From Actomonas sp051209155 (GTDB lineage: Bacteria > Verrucomicrobiota > Verrucomicrobiia > Opitutales > Opitutaceae), in assembly GCA_051209155.1 (NCBI GenBank), contig JBPJGB010000001.1: a stretch of DNA of 64,000 nt, one strand, 5' to 3'. The position numbers and the translations under genes are program-made. Below are positions 26,882-34,924 of this stretch, piece after piece (positions within the stretch are counted from its first letter, which is position 1; every line of letters begins with the position of its first letter). The notes under the pieces were generated by a model. The model saw only the letters and a list, made by a program, of their open reading frames with translations, had not been told where the DNA came from and did no database searches.

Positions 26882-27235
26882 TTTAACCACAGGTAGCCAC
26901 GGATAGGTATGATGATCTGTGCTCTCTGTGAAATCTGTGGTTAAGCCGGCGTTGGAGTGGATCTGCGGTTCTCTGCGTCATCTGCGGTTTGGGTTTTAAC
27001 CACAGATGGCACAGAGGGGCACAGAATGGAGAGGCAGAAATGTTTGATCGCAGATGACGCAGATGGGCGCAGAGGCGGAGAGTTTCTTAACCACAGATGG
27101 ACACAGATGAGCACGGCTGCGTTGCGGGCCAGGATCTGTGTTTATCTGTGTCCATTGCTTCGGCACTTTGTCTCTCAGATGTCGCTGCGCTCGGAAGTGG
27201 TAAGAACCAGCGTTGGGTTGGATCTGTGATGATCT
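26882..27235. repeat. Cluster of CACAGAT inverted-repeat elements
   Basis: The gap upstream of the esterase gene is filled with this repeat. One unit runs from TTAACCACAG (26883-26892) to its exact inverse CTGTGGTTAA (26935-26944). Further copies read TTAACCACAGATGGCACAGA and TTAACCACAGATGGACACAG, with opposing GATCTGTGTTTATCTGTGTC. A stretch near 27165-27205 (GTCTCTCAGATGTCGCTGCG) recurs near 35915 and 36175. No reading frame of interest lies here. Confidence 0.8.
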
Positions 27236-27268
27236 ACGTAATCTGCGGCTGAAATCGGTTGGCCGCGA

Positions 27269-28672
27269 CTAGACGCGGGCGCCGGCGGCGCGGTGGGCCA
27301 TCCAGCCGTAGATTGCGATGACCACAAAGCAGATCGCCGGGAGCACGAAGGACACGCGCACCGATTCGAGGGCGAGGCTGCCCAGGGTGAAACCGTCCCC
27401 GTCGATCATGGCGCCCTGCATGCGGGGCATGATGGCGCCGCCCACGATGGCGAAGATGAGACCGGCGGAGCCGAGCTTGGCGTCGGATGGGGTGAGGCCA
27501 TCGAGCGCGATGCCGTAGATGGTCGGGAACATGAGCGACATGCAGCCGGAGACCCCGACGAGGCAGTAGAGTCCGGGCATGCCCTGCAGGAAGATCGCGC
27601 CGACGGTGAGGGCGAGGCCGCCGACGGCGAGGGCGGCGAGCAGCTGGCCGGGTTTCACCACACGCAGCACGAGGGTGCAGATGAAGCGGCTGCTGAGGAA
27701 GAGCACCATGGCGGCGATGTTGTAGTTCTGCGCCTGTGAGGCGGTGAGGCCGCAGAGCGTCATCCCGTAGTGGATGATGAAGGTCCAACACATGATCTGC
27801 GCGCCGACGTAGAAGGCCTGGGCGATCACGCCGCCGACATAGAGCGGGGAGCTGAGCAAGCGTTTGGTGAGGGCGCCGAATTTGACCGGTTGGTCGTTGT
27901 GACCGGTGTCGGGCAGTTTGGACACGGCGAAGGCAATGAAGGTGAAGATGACCACCGCGGCGATGATGGCGTAGGGGATCATCACGACGCGGAGGTCGTG
28001 GGTCTGGATTGCCTGGAACCCGTCGGGGTCAGCCTTCACGAAGGTCTCCCACGAAGCGCTGATGGCGGCGTCGGCTTCGCTCGGCAGCATCTCGGCGTAT
28101 TCGGGATGGGCAGCGAGTTGTTCGTTGCGGAAGTTGGAGACGTCGAGCGACGGCAGCACGAACATGCTGGCGACGATCATGCCGGTCAGCGACCCGATCG
28201 GGTTGAAGGCCTGGGCGAGGTTGAGCCGGCGGGTGGCGGTTTCGGGCGGGCCGAGAGAGAGGATGTAGGGGTTGGCCGCGGTCTCGAGGAAGGCCAGGCC
28301 GAAGGTCAGCACGTAGAAGCCAACAAGGAAGATGTTGAACGACAGGGCGGTGCTGGCGGGGATGGTGAGCAGCGCGCCGATGGCGTAGAGCGCGAGACCG
28401 ACGAGGATGCCGGTCTTGTAGGAGAAGCGGCGGATGACGAGGGCAGCCGGGATGGCCATGGTGGCGTAGCCGCCGTAGAAGGCCCACTGCACGAGCGAAC
28501 TCTGCGCGTTGGTGATGACGAAGACCTCTTTGAAGACGCGCACGAGCGGGTTGGTCACGTCATTGGCAAAGCCCCACAGCGAGAAGAGCGTGGTGACGAG
28601 GATGAAGGCGAAGAGGTATTGGCGGGGAACGACGCGCGAGGTGTCGGTGGTGGGGGCAGGTGGGGTGGGCAT
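27269..28672 (-). CDS. FucP-like L-fucose:H+ symporter (MFS)
   Basis: This 467-residue protein has about twelve transmembrane segments and the features of the FHS/FucP sugar permease family: LFSLWGFANDVTNPLV in helix 1, GGYATMAIPAALVIRRFSYK, and LETAANPYILSLGPPETATR before AQAFNPIGSL. E. coli FucP (about 438 residues) imports L-fucose with protons and also takes L-galactose and D-arabinose. The ATG at 28672 is chosen because the hydrophobic core starts soon after. It is last in the six-gene operon headed by the FucU-like gene, separated from the ThuA gene by 172 bp carrying an imperfect inverted repeat. Confidence 0.87.
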   Translation of the reverse strand: MPTPPAPTTDTSRVVPRQYLFAFILVTTLFSLWGFANDVTNPLVRVFKEVFVITNAQSSLVQWAFYGGYATMAIPAALVIRRFSYKTGILVGLALYAIGALLTIPASTALSFNIFLVGFYVLTFGLAFLETAANPYILSLGPPETATRRLNLAQAFNPIGSLTGMIVASMFVLPSLDVSNFRNEQLAAHPEYAEMLPSEADAAISASWETFVKADPDGFQAIQTHDLRVVMIPYAIIAAVVIFTFIAFAVSKLPDTGHNDQPVKFGALTKRLLSSPLYVGGVIAQAFYVGAQIMCWTFIIHYGMTLCGLTASQAQNYNIAAMVLFLSSRFICTLVLRVVKPGQLLAALAVGGLALTVGAIFLQGMPGLYCLVGVSGCMSLMFPTIYGIALDGLTPSDAKLGSAGLIFAIVGGAIMPRMQGAMIDGDGFTLGSLALESVRVSFVLPAICFVVIAIYGWMAHRAAGARV

Positions 28673-28737
28673 GGGCGGTTTTGGGAAAAGCTGAAAGGCT
28701 GAAAAGCTGAAAGGTGGGGGCGAAAGGCGGTTGGGGG

Positions 28738-28835
28738 TCTTTATTCTTTCTCTTTCCACTTTCTCTTTCTCCCTGAGGAGCGGACGGTTTTCGGCCCGTG
28801 GGGAGAAAGATAAAGATAAAGAGGAAAGAGAAAGA
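28738..28835. repeat. Pyrimidine/purine-rich imperfect inverted repeat
   Basis: A run made almost wholly of CTTT and CTC units (28738-28773) is mirrored by GAAAGATAAAG units (28801-28835), with a 27-bp loop. The innermost nine bases of each arm (CTTTCTCCC/GGGAGAAAG) pair exactly; the rest is imperfect. It lies between the ThuA and permease genes and could slow or stabilise the operon mRNA. Just beyond it, GCTGAAAAGCTGAAAGG is a short tandem repeat. Confidence 0.5.
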
Positions 28836-28844
28836 TTTGGGTGT

Positions 28845-29750
28845 TTAGCGGTTGATGGGTGGGCGGATGGAGACGGTGTCGGCTGTCGGGAAGTCGGGTG
28901 GGACGGGGAAGGTGACTTCGCGGCCGGCGAGCCACTGCAGGGCGCGCACGACGATGGTCTGCAGGCCGGCACAGCGCGTGCGCTCGGGTTGAGTATCGCC
29001 GTGCCAGACGTGGCCAAACGTGGAGGTGTAGACGCGGCCGGCGCCGTAGCTCACCGTCCACTCGAGCGGCCAGTTTTGATCGGTGACCGGATCATGACCG
29101 TAGGAAAGGACCTCGAGGTTTTCGGCCGGGCCGCGGGCGAAATAGTAGACCTCGATGTCGGGCGTTTTCCAAGCGCGGGGCAGGCCGTGGTGGATCGGGT
29201 GATCGCCACGGCGGTGAACGACGGTGTCGACGCGATCGCCGTGACCGGTGTCGCGACCTACGCCGGTGGGAATGCGCCGGAGCGTGCCGTCGTCGGCGAC
29301 GGCGATGGCGGGGCCAAAATCACGCGAGCGCCAACCGAGTCCGATCATGGCGTTGTAGGCGGGCCAGTCGGGGAAGGCGTTGTTGCCGGAGTGCCAGACA
29401 TAAACGCCGCCGCCGGAGCGCACGTAGGCTTCGAAGTCGGCTTGCACGGCGCGCGGCCAGGCCGGGCCGCCGTTGATGTCGTTGCAGGTTTGGATGACGA
29501 CGTCGTAGGCGGCGAAGTCAGGCCGCCACGCGTCCCAGCCGGCGGCGTCTGCGGTGGGTGGGGTGGTCGACACCTCGATCGTGAACAGGTTGGTCGGAGC
29601 GAGCATGCCTTCGATCAGGTGGGTGGTGAGCCGCCATTGATGGTTGCTGAAGCCGTCGACGAGGAGCACGCGAATCGGCGTCGCGGCCCTGCCTTGGGCA
29701 CAACCGAGGACCATCGAGCAGCAGAGGAAGAGGCGGCGAAACCCGGGCAT
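28845..29750 (-). CDS. Secreted ThuA-like protein
   Basis: The 301-residue product has a signal peptide (RRLFLCCSMVLGCAQGRA) and a ThuA/trehalose-utilisation-like glutamine-amidotransferase fold. Motifs include IRVLLVDGFSNHQW, AAYDVVIQTCNDING, YVRSGGGVYVWHSGNNAF and LEWTVSYGAGRVYTSTFGHVW. These domains are common beside glycoside hydrolases in Verrucomicrobiota, often as fusions with oxidoreductases or haem domains. Their reaction is not settled. The start is 10 bp after the GH95 stop, so they are co-transcribed. The C-terminal PPTRPP-like tail shows nothing unusual. Confidence 0.82.
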   Translation of the reverse strand: MPGFRRLFLCCSMVLGCAQGRAATPIRVLLVDGFSNHQWRLTTHLIEGMLAPTNLFTIEVSTTPPTADAAGWDAWRPDFAAYDVVIQTCNDINGGPAWPRAVQADFEAYVRSGGGVYVWHSGNNAFPDWPAYNAMIGLGWRSRDFGPAIAVADDGTLRRIPTGVGRDTGHGDRVDTVVHRRGDHPIHHGLPRAWKTPDIEVYYFARGPAENLEVLSYGHDPVTDQNWPLEWTVSYGAGRVYTSTFGHVWHGDTQPERTRCAGLQTIVVRALQWLAGREVTFPVPPDFPTADTVSIRPPINR

Positions 29751-29760
29751 GGCACGGAAA

Positions 29761-32082
29761 TCAGCGGGCGGGTTGCCAGACGGTGCGTTCGCCGGCGGGG
29801 AGGTTGACGGCGGTCGTTTGCCCGTCGGCGGTGCGCACCGTGATGGTCCCCGCGCGGGTGGCGGTGAACGAGGCCGCGGTGAGTTGGCCGTTGCGCCAGG
29901 CGAGGTCGACCGTCAGACCGCCCCGGGCGCGCAGGCCGCTGACCGAGCCGGTGGGCCACTCGGTCGGGAGAGCGGGCAGCAACTGGATCAGGCCGCCGTG
30001 CGACTGCAGCAGCATCTCGGCGATGCCGGCGGTGCCGCCGAGGTTGCCGTCGATCTGGAAGGGCGGATGGGCGTCAAAGAGATTTGGATACGTGCGTTCC
30101 GGCCGAAGCAGGAGTTTCAGGATGGTCATCGCATGCTCCGGCTCGTGCAGGCGGGCCCAGAGGTTGAGTCGCCAGCCGATGGCCCAGCCGGTGGCATCGT
30201 CGCCGCGCAGTTCGAGCGAGCGGCGGGCGGCGTGGGCGAGGTCGGGGGTGGTGAGGATGTCGATCTGGTCGCTGGGATAAAGACCGTAGAGGTGCGACAC
30301 GTGACGGTGGTCCTGTTCGGGCGCGTCGGCGTCCCAGTCTTCCAGCCACTCCTGGAGCTGGCCCTGCGCCCCGATCATCGATGGCGGCAAGCGGTCGCGG
30401 GCGGCGCTCAGGCGGGCGGCGAACTCGGCGTCTTCGCCGAGGATGGCGGCCGCCTCGATGCAGGCGCCAAACAAGTCACGCAACAGTTGCGAATCCATCG
30501 TCGGCCCGGCGGCGACGGACACGCCGAACTTGTGGGTGTTCTCCGGCGAAATCGACGGGCTGGTGACCAGCCAGCCATGGGTCGGCTCGGCCACGAGCGT
30601 ATCGAGGAAGAACTCCGCGGCGCCTTTCATGAGCGGATAGGCGCGGGCAAGAAATTCGCGATCGAGGGAGAACTGGTAGTGTTCCCACAGGTGCTGGGTG
30701 AGCCAGGCTCCGCCGGTGGGCCACATGCCCCAGGTGGCGCCGTCAATCGGGCCGGCGGCGCGCCAGATGTCGGTGTTGTGGTGCACGACCCAGCCGGAGG
30801 CGCCGTAGAGGTCCTGCGCCATCTTGGCGCCGGTGTGGCTGAGGTCCTCGATCATGCCGAAGAACGGTTCGGTGAGCTCGGCGAGGTTGGTGATCTCGGC
30901 CGGCCAGTAGTTCATCTCCGCGTTGATGTTCAGGGTGTATTTGCTCTGCCACGGCGGGTTGAGACTGTCGTTCCAGATACCCTGCAGGTTGGCCGGCTGG
31001 GTGCCGGGTCGGGAGCTGCTGATGAGCAGGTAGCGGCCAAATTGGAAATAGAGGGCGGCGAGGGCGGGATCGTTGCCGTCGGCGAAGCGGCGCACGCGTT
31101 CATCGGTCGGCAGTTCGGCGGCGGGCGTGTGTCCCAGATCGATGGATACGCGGCGGAACAGGCGTTGGTGCTCGGCGAGATGGGCGGCGTAGAGGTCGTC
31201 GTAGGACTTCCCGGCCACCGCGGTGAGGGTGGCGCGGTTGGCGATGTCGGGATTGCCGCTCACGTCGTCGAAGCGCTTGAAACTGGTGGCGGCGGCGATG
31301 CGGACGGTCACGGTGTGCGCACCACGCACATGCAGGTGCTGGCCGTCGGAGCTGACGGAGCCGCCCTCGGCGGTGACCTGGGCCCGGGCCTGGAAAGTGA
31401 GCGCGCCGTCGATGCCACTGGCGCTGCCGTTGCGACCATCCAGCAAGAGCGTGTCGTCGCCGGCGGTGCGGCTGGTGGCGTGCATCGGAGTTTGGAAGCC
31501 GAGTGAGAAACTCAACTGGCCGGGCCGACTGCCGCGTTGGGCCCGAAGGCGCACGACGATGACCTGGTCAACCGGACTCACGAACACCTCGCGGGTTGTG
31601 GTCATCGCCCAAGGGCCCTGGCCGGTGGTGTAGGTCGTGGTGGCGACGCCGGTGTCGAGATCGAGTTCCCGACGATAGCTGGAAACGGCGTCAGCGCCGG
31701 CGAAGGTGAAGAGCAAGTCGCCGACGGTTTGGTAGGGCATCTGGACGCCGGGCCGGGAGATGACCTTGGCGTTCACCAGATCGTGGGCGGCCTGGTAGTC
31801 GCCGGCGGCGAGCAGGGCGCGCACCTCGGGCAGCGCGTCGCGCCCCTCGGGGTTGGCCGGATCGTAGGGACCGCCGGCCCAGAGCGTGTCTTCGTTAAGC
31901 TGGAGACGCTCCTGATGGATGCCGCCGAAGACCATCGCGCCGAGACGGCCGTTGCCGACCGGGAGGGCCTCGACCCATTCCGTGGCGGGGCGATCGTAGT
32001 GCAGCACCCAGGGCGAGGCGGCGTGGAGTCCGAGGGTGGTGGCGAGCAGGAGCGAAGCGAGGGCGGAAAGGCGGACGATCAT
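29761..32082 (-). CDS. GH95 alpha-L-fucosidase or alpha-L-galactosidase
   Basis: This 773-residue secreted enzyme shows the GH95 plan. The N-terminal domain has WVEALPVGNGRLGAMVFGG and LNEDTLWAGGPYDPANPEG. The (alpha/alpha)6 barrel has NLQGIWND and NINAEMNYWPAEITNL, whose two Asn residues activate the catalytic water. Later blocks are WPTGGAWLTQHLWEHYQFS and SPSISPEN, the latter with the acid Glu. GH95 enzymes invert and release 1,2-linked L-fucose, while some release L-galactose. The residue two before the first catalytic Asn is Thr (KYTLNIN). From memory, His there favours fucose and Thr was found in a characterised L-galactosidase. The ATG at 32082 is preferred over a TTG 12 bases upstream. 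Confidence 0.88.
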   Translation of the reverse strand: MIVRLSALASLLLATTLGLHAASPWVLHYDRPATEWVEALPVGNGRLGAMVFGGIHQERLQLNEDTLWAGGPYDPANPEGRDALPEVRALLAAGDYQAAHDLVNAKVISRPGVQMPYQTVGDLLFTFAGADAVSSYRRELDLDTGVATTTYTTGQGPWAMTTTREVFVSPVDQVIVVRLRAQRGSRPGQLSFSLGFQTPMHATSRTAGDDTLLLDGRNGSASGIDGALTFQARAQVTAEGGSVSSDGQHLHVRGAHTVTVRIAAATSFKRFDDVSGNPDIANRATLTAVAGKSYDDLYAAHLAEHQRLFRRVSIDLGHTPAAELPTDERVRRFADGNDPALAALYFQFGRYLLISSSRPGTQPANLQGIWNDSLNPPWQSKYTLNINAEMNYWPAEITNLAELTEPFFGMIEDLSHTGAKMAQDLYGASGWVVHHNTDIWRAAGPIDGATWGMWPTGGAWLTQHLWEHYQFSLDREFLARAYPLMKGAAEFFLDTLVAEPTHGWLVTSPSISPENTHKFGVSVAAGPTMDSQLLRDLFGACIEAAAILGEDAEFAARLSAARDRLPPSMIGAQGQLQEWLEDWDADAPEQDHRHVSHLYGLYPSDQIDILTTPDLAHAARRSLELRGDDATGWAIGWRLNLWARLHEPEHAMTILKLLLRPERTYPNLFDAHPPFQIDGNLGGTAGIAEMLLQSHGGLIQLLPALPTEWPTGSVSGLRARGGLTVDLAWRNGQLTAASFTATRAGTITVRTADGQTTAVNLPAGERTVWQPAR

Positions 32083-32098
32083 GGGGTGAGGCAAGGGG

Positions 32099-33127
32099 TT
32101 AGAGAGAAATCATGGCTTTGAGCACACCACTGGACGGGTCGGTCCAGCCCGCAAACTGGTCGGGCACTTCGGTGAGGGCGGCGCGGTGGGTGATCCATGG
32201 CGTGGTGTCGACGGTGCCGGCTTCGATCAGCGCGATGATGCGTCCGAAGTCTTCGGGGCGGGCGTTGCGGCTGCCCATGAGGGTGAGTTCGCGCCGGTGG
32301 AAGTTGGGGTCGTTGAAGGTGACCTCGCCAGGGAAAAGGCCGACGAAAATGAGGCGGCCGCCATGGGCCGGGAAGTTGAACGACGCGGCCATGGAGCCGG
32401 GGTTGCCGGTGGCGTCGAAGACGGCGGTGGGCAGGTCGCCGGCGGTGAGCTCGGCGAGACGGCCGGCGACGTCGGGGGTGGTGGCGGTGTTGATGAGGTC
32501 GGCGTCGGCGAGGCCGAGACGTTCGCGGCAGAAGGCGAGGCGCTGATCGTTGAGGTCGAGGGCGATCACGCGGGCGCCGGCAGCGAGGGCAAACTGGATG
32601 ACGGAGAGGCCGATGGGGCCGGTGCCGATCACGGCGACGGTTTCGCCGGGACTGAGCTGCGCGCGGTCGACGGCGTGGGCACCGATGCCGAGGGTTTCGA
32701 CGAGGGCGAGCTGATCGAAGGTAAGCTGGCGCGAAACGTGGAGCTTGGCCGCAGGCACGACGAACTGCTCGCGGTGACCGCCGTCGGTGTGGACGCCAAG
32801 CACGCGCAGCTCGGTGCAGCAGTTGGGTTTGCCCCGGCGGCAGGCGATGCAGCGGCCGCAGTTGAGGTAGGGCTCGACGGCGCAGCGGTCACCGGGCGCG
32901 ACGTTCGCGACCCCGGCACCAACGGCGAGGACCTCGACGCCGAGCTCGTGACCGAGGATGCGCGGATAGGTGAAGAAGGGCTGTTTGCCGCGGAAGGCGT
33001 GCAGGTCGGTGCCGCAGACGCCGACGCGATGCACGCGGACGAGGGCTTCGCCCGGGCCGGGGGCGGGGGCGTCGGGCAGGTCAATGACGCGCAGGGTGCC
33101 GGGTTCGTGAAGGGAAAGGCCTTTCAT
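32099..33127 (-). CDS. Zn-dependent alcohol dehydrogenase (sugar/aldonate oxidoreductase)
   Basis: The 342-residue cytoplasmic enzyme is a medium-chain dehydrogenase. The catalytic zinc ligands are Cys38 in VGVCGTDLHAF and His-Glu in ILGHELGVEV. The structural zinc set is CGRCIACRRGKPNCC. The Rossmann motif is VAVIGTGPIGLSVIQFA. It resembles the RspB/LgoD group, which includes L-galactonate 5-dehydrogenase, as well as sorbitol and threonine dehydrogenases. Placed right after a sugar 1-dehydrogenase, it probably oxidises an aldonate or a downstream hydroxy-acid of L-fucose or L-galactose. It starts 16 bp after the aldo/keto-reductase stop. The exact substrate is inferred. Confidence 0.85.
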   Translation of the reverse strand: MKGLSLHEPGTLRVIDLPDAPAPGPGEALVRVHRVGVCGTDLHAFRGKQPFFTYPRILGHELGVEVLAVGAGVANVAPGDRCAVEPYLNCGRCIACRRGKPNCCTELRVLGVHTDGGHREQFVVPAAKLHVSRQLTFDQLALVETLGIGAHAVDRAQLSPGETVAVIGTGPIGLSVIQFALAAGARVIALDLNDQRLAFCRERLGLADADLINTATTPDVAGRLAELTAGDLPTAVFDATGNPGSMAASFNFPAHGGRLIFVGLFPGEVTFNDPNFHRRELTLMGSRNARPEDFGRIIALIEAGTVDTTPWITHRAALTEVPDQFAGWTDPSSGVLKAMISL

Positions 33128-33143
33128 GCGGAAGGGGGGGGGA

Positions 33144-34097
33144 TCAGGCGACGATGGGGTCGTGGTTCTCAGGGCGGCCGCGGGTGAAGTTGTGATTGTG
33201 CACGGGACGCAGGAGTTCCTGCACTTTGGCCAGCAATTCGGCGTCAATCGGCTCGGTGGCCCAAGCGATGTTGCGGCGGATGTTATGTGGGTTGGCGGAG
33301 CCCACGAGGGTGGTGGCGATGTCCGGATGGGCGATCGAAAACTGGATCGCGAGTTTCACGATGTCGGCCCCCACCGACTCGCAGTAGGCAACGGCCTGGC
33401 GGGCGCAGGCGACCAGGGTGGGCGGCGCGGGATGCCAGTCGGGCACGCCGCGTGGAGTGAGCAGGCCCATGCCGGTGGGCGAGGCGTTGATCACGCCGAC
33501 GCCCTTTGCGGCGCAATAGGGCAGCAGGGATTCGAGCGAGGTGTCGTTGAGCTCGTAGTGACAGAAGGAGAGGATGGTCTCGACGTCGCCGGGGGCGGTG
33601 CGATCGAGGACTGCGGTGAAGACCTTCAGCGGCAGGCCGGTGATCCCGACGTGGCCGATGCGGCCGGCGCGTTTGAGGGCAACCAAGGCCGGGATGGTTT
33701 CGTCGACGATCTGATCGAGGTCGGCGAACTCGATGTCGTGGCATTGCAGCAGGTCGATGTAGTCGACGCCCAGCCGGGCGCAGCTTTCGTCGAGACTGCG
33801 GGTGACGCGGGCGGCGGAGAAATCGAACTCACCCTCGCCGTATTGCCCCACCTTCGTGGCCAGAATGTAGCGGTCACGGGCGATACCCTGGAGGGCCCGG
33901 CCGAGCACGGTCTCGGCCCGGGTCGCGCCGTAGTAGGGCGACACGTCGATGAAGTTCATCCCGAGATCCAGCGCGGTATGGACCGTGCGGATACTTTCAC
34001 GGTCGTCGGTGGCGCGGAAGACCCCGCCGAGGGACGAGGCGCCGAAACTGAGGATGGAAACGTCGAGGCCGGTTTGGCCGAGGGGGCGGCGTTGCAT
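33144..34097 (-). CDS. Aldo/keto reductase, L-galactose/L-fucose 1-dehydrogenase type
   Basis: This 317-residue protein is an AKR with PLGQTGLDVSILSFGASSLG, the catalytic Asp and Tyr in NFIDVSPYYGATRAETVLG, Lys in ILATKVGQYGEG and His in DYIDLLQCHDIEF. The run DLDQIVDETIPALVALKRAG, followed by GITGLPLKVFTAVLDR and a later NASPTGMGLLTPRG, recalls plant L-galactose dehydrogenase very closely, as far as I can judge from memory. Related bacterial enzymes oxidise L-fucose (D-threo-aldose 1-dehydrogenase) to the lactone. It lies 5 bp after the FucU-like gene and starts the oxidative route of this operon. No lactonase is visible in the cluster. Confidence 0.85.
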   Translation of the reverse strand: MQRRPLGQTGLDVSILSFGASSLGGVFRATDDRESIRTVHTALDLGMNFIDVSPYYGATRAETVLGRALQGIARDRYILATKVGQYGEGEFDFSAARVTRSLDESCARLGVDYIDLLQCHDIEFADLDQIVDETIPALVALKRAGRIGHVGITGLPLKVFTAVLDRTAPGDVETILSFCHYELNDTSLESLLPYCAAKGVGVINASPTGMGLLTPRGVPDWHPAPPTLVACARQAVAYCESVGADIVKLAIQFSIAHPDIATTLVGSANPHNIRRNIAWATEPIDAELLAKVQELLRPVHNHNFTRGRPENHDPIVA

Positions 34098-34102
34098 GAA
34101 AA

Positions 34103-34492
34103 TCAGGCGGACTCGAGAATGAGGTTCGCGTAGGGGGTGGTGTCGGCGGTGCGGATGAGGCCGATGGCGCTGGGCACGCGGCGTTTGAAGGCCACGTGCG
34201 GCTCGAAGTGCAGGGGAATGTCGCCGAGTCGGGTGCGCAGGGCATCGAGCTTGGCGGGAGCATTGCGCGACGTAAATTCCTCGGCGGCGAAGGCCTGGCC
34301 GACGACGAAGTTGGGCAGGATGGCGGCGAGGACCTGGTCGACGGTGGGAAGGTCATCGACGAGCGAGAGGTCAATGGTCTCGACGGCGGGCCAGCTGGGG
34401 AAACCGCGGTCGGCGATGACGAGGAGGTTGGTGTGGCGAACGCGGGCGAGCAGGGAAAGCAGGCCGGGGTTGAGGATACCGGAGCGTAACAT
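34103..34492 (-). CDS. RbsD/FucU-family sugar mutarotase
   Basis: The 129-residue protein fits the RbsD/FucU family in length and motifs. MLRSGILNPGLLSLLARVRHTN carries the catalytic His, and VIADRGFPSW carries the Asp. The C-terminal TADTTPYANLILESA has the usual substrate-binding Tyr and Asn. The family interconverts sugar anomers; FucU acts on L-fucose and RbsD on D-ribose. With FucP and an aldose 1-dehydrogenase alongside, L-fucose or L-galactose is the likely substrate. The ATG at 34492 is chosen because homologues begin MLxxG; it lies only about 12 nt after the predicted transcript start. It is first in the operon that ends at 27269. Confidence 0.86.
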   Translation of the reverse strand: MLRSGILNPGLLSLLARVRHTNLLVIADRGFPSWPAVETIDLSLVDDLPTVDQVLAAILPNFVVGQAFAAEEFTSRNAPAKLDALRTRLGDIPLHFEPHVAFKRRVPSAIGLIRTADTTPYANLILESA

Positions 34493-34510
34493 GGGGTAAG
34501 GGGTGCGCGG

Positions 34511-34549
34511 ACTATAGCGATTTGGCCCGGAAAGTAGAATGGCCATTCT
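34511..34549 (-). promoter_or_regulatory. Promoter and palindromic operator of the fucU-like operon
   Basis: AGAATGGCCATTCT at 34536-34549 is a perfect 14-bp palindrome, flanked by GGAAAG and TTTCCC, which extend it imperfectly. On the minus strand a TATAGT -10 follows at 34516-34511. The palindrome centre lies about 38 bp upstream of the predicted start, over the -35 region. That position suits a repressor, or an activator touching sigma. This motif is unrelated to the TGTC sites of region 1. Confidence 0.6.
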
Positions 34550-34654
34550 TTCCCGAAGCATGACAATTTGTGTTCACCATGGGCGAGGGTTCACACCTGA
34601 ATTTGGCCGGTTCTTATGTCGGATCGTGTCGAGGCTTCGCCGGCGTGATCTAGG

Positions 34655-34890
34655 TTTTAGGTATTGACCACGGATGACCGCAGTTTGGGGGGCAGGGACT
34701 TTCTTAACCACGGATGGACACGGATGAACACCGATGGGCACTGGTGATCTGTGCTCTCGGTGAAATCGTTTCGGCACTTCGTCGTTCAGAAGTGATTGAG
34801 CCTGCGGTGGAGTGGTTCTGCGTGATCTGCGGTTCAGTTATTTGACCACAGATGACACAGAAGGGCACAGAGCGGAGGGGCAGCGTGACG
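34655..34890. repeat. CACAGAT-type inverted-repeat elements
   Basis: The gap between the fucU-like gene and the CE6-like esterase holds TTGACCACGGATGACCGCAG, TTAACCACGGATGGACACGG and TTTGACCACAGATGACACAG, with opposing ATCTGTGCTCTCGGTGAAAT. A worn copy of the CGGCACTTCGTC segment also occurs. It belongs to the family at 26.9 and 35.8 kb. Confidence 0.75.
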
Positions 34891-34924
34891 CCCACGTGCG
34901 GGCGGCTAGCTTTGGGGGATCGGC

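Noticed and set aside
28731..29807. 358-codon plus-strand frame starting in the pyrimidine-rich repeat
   Set aside because: Overlaps the ThuA-like gene in antisense, begins in low-complexity DNA and has no recognisable domain.
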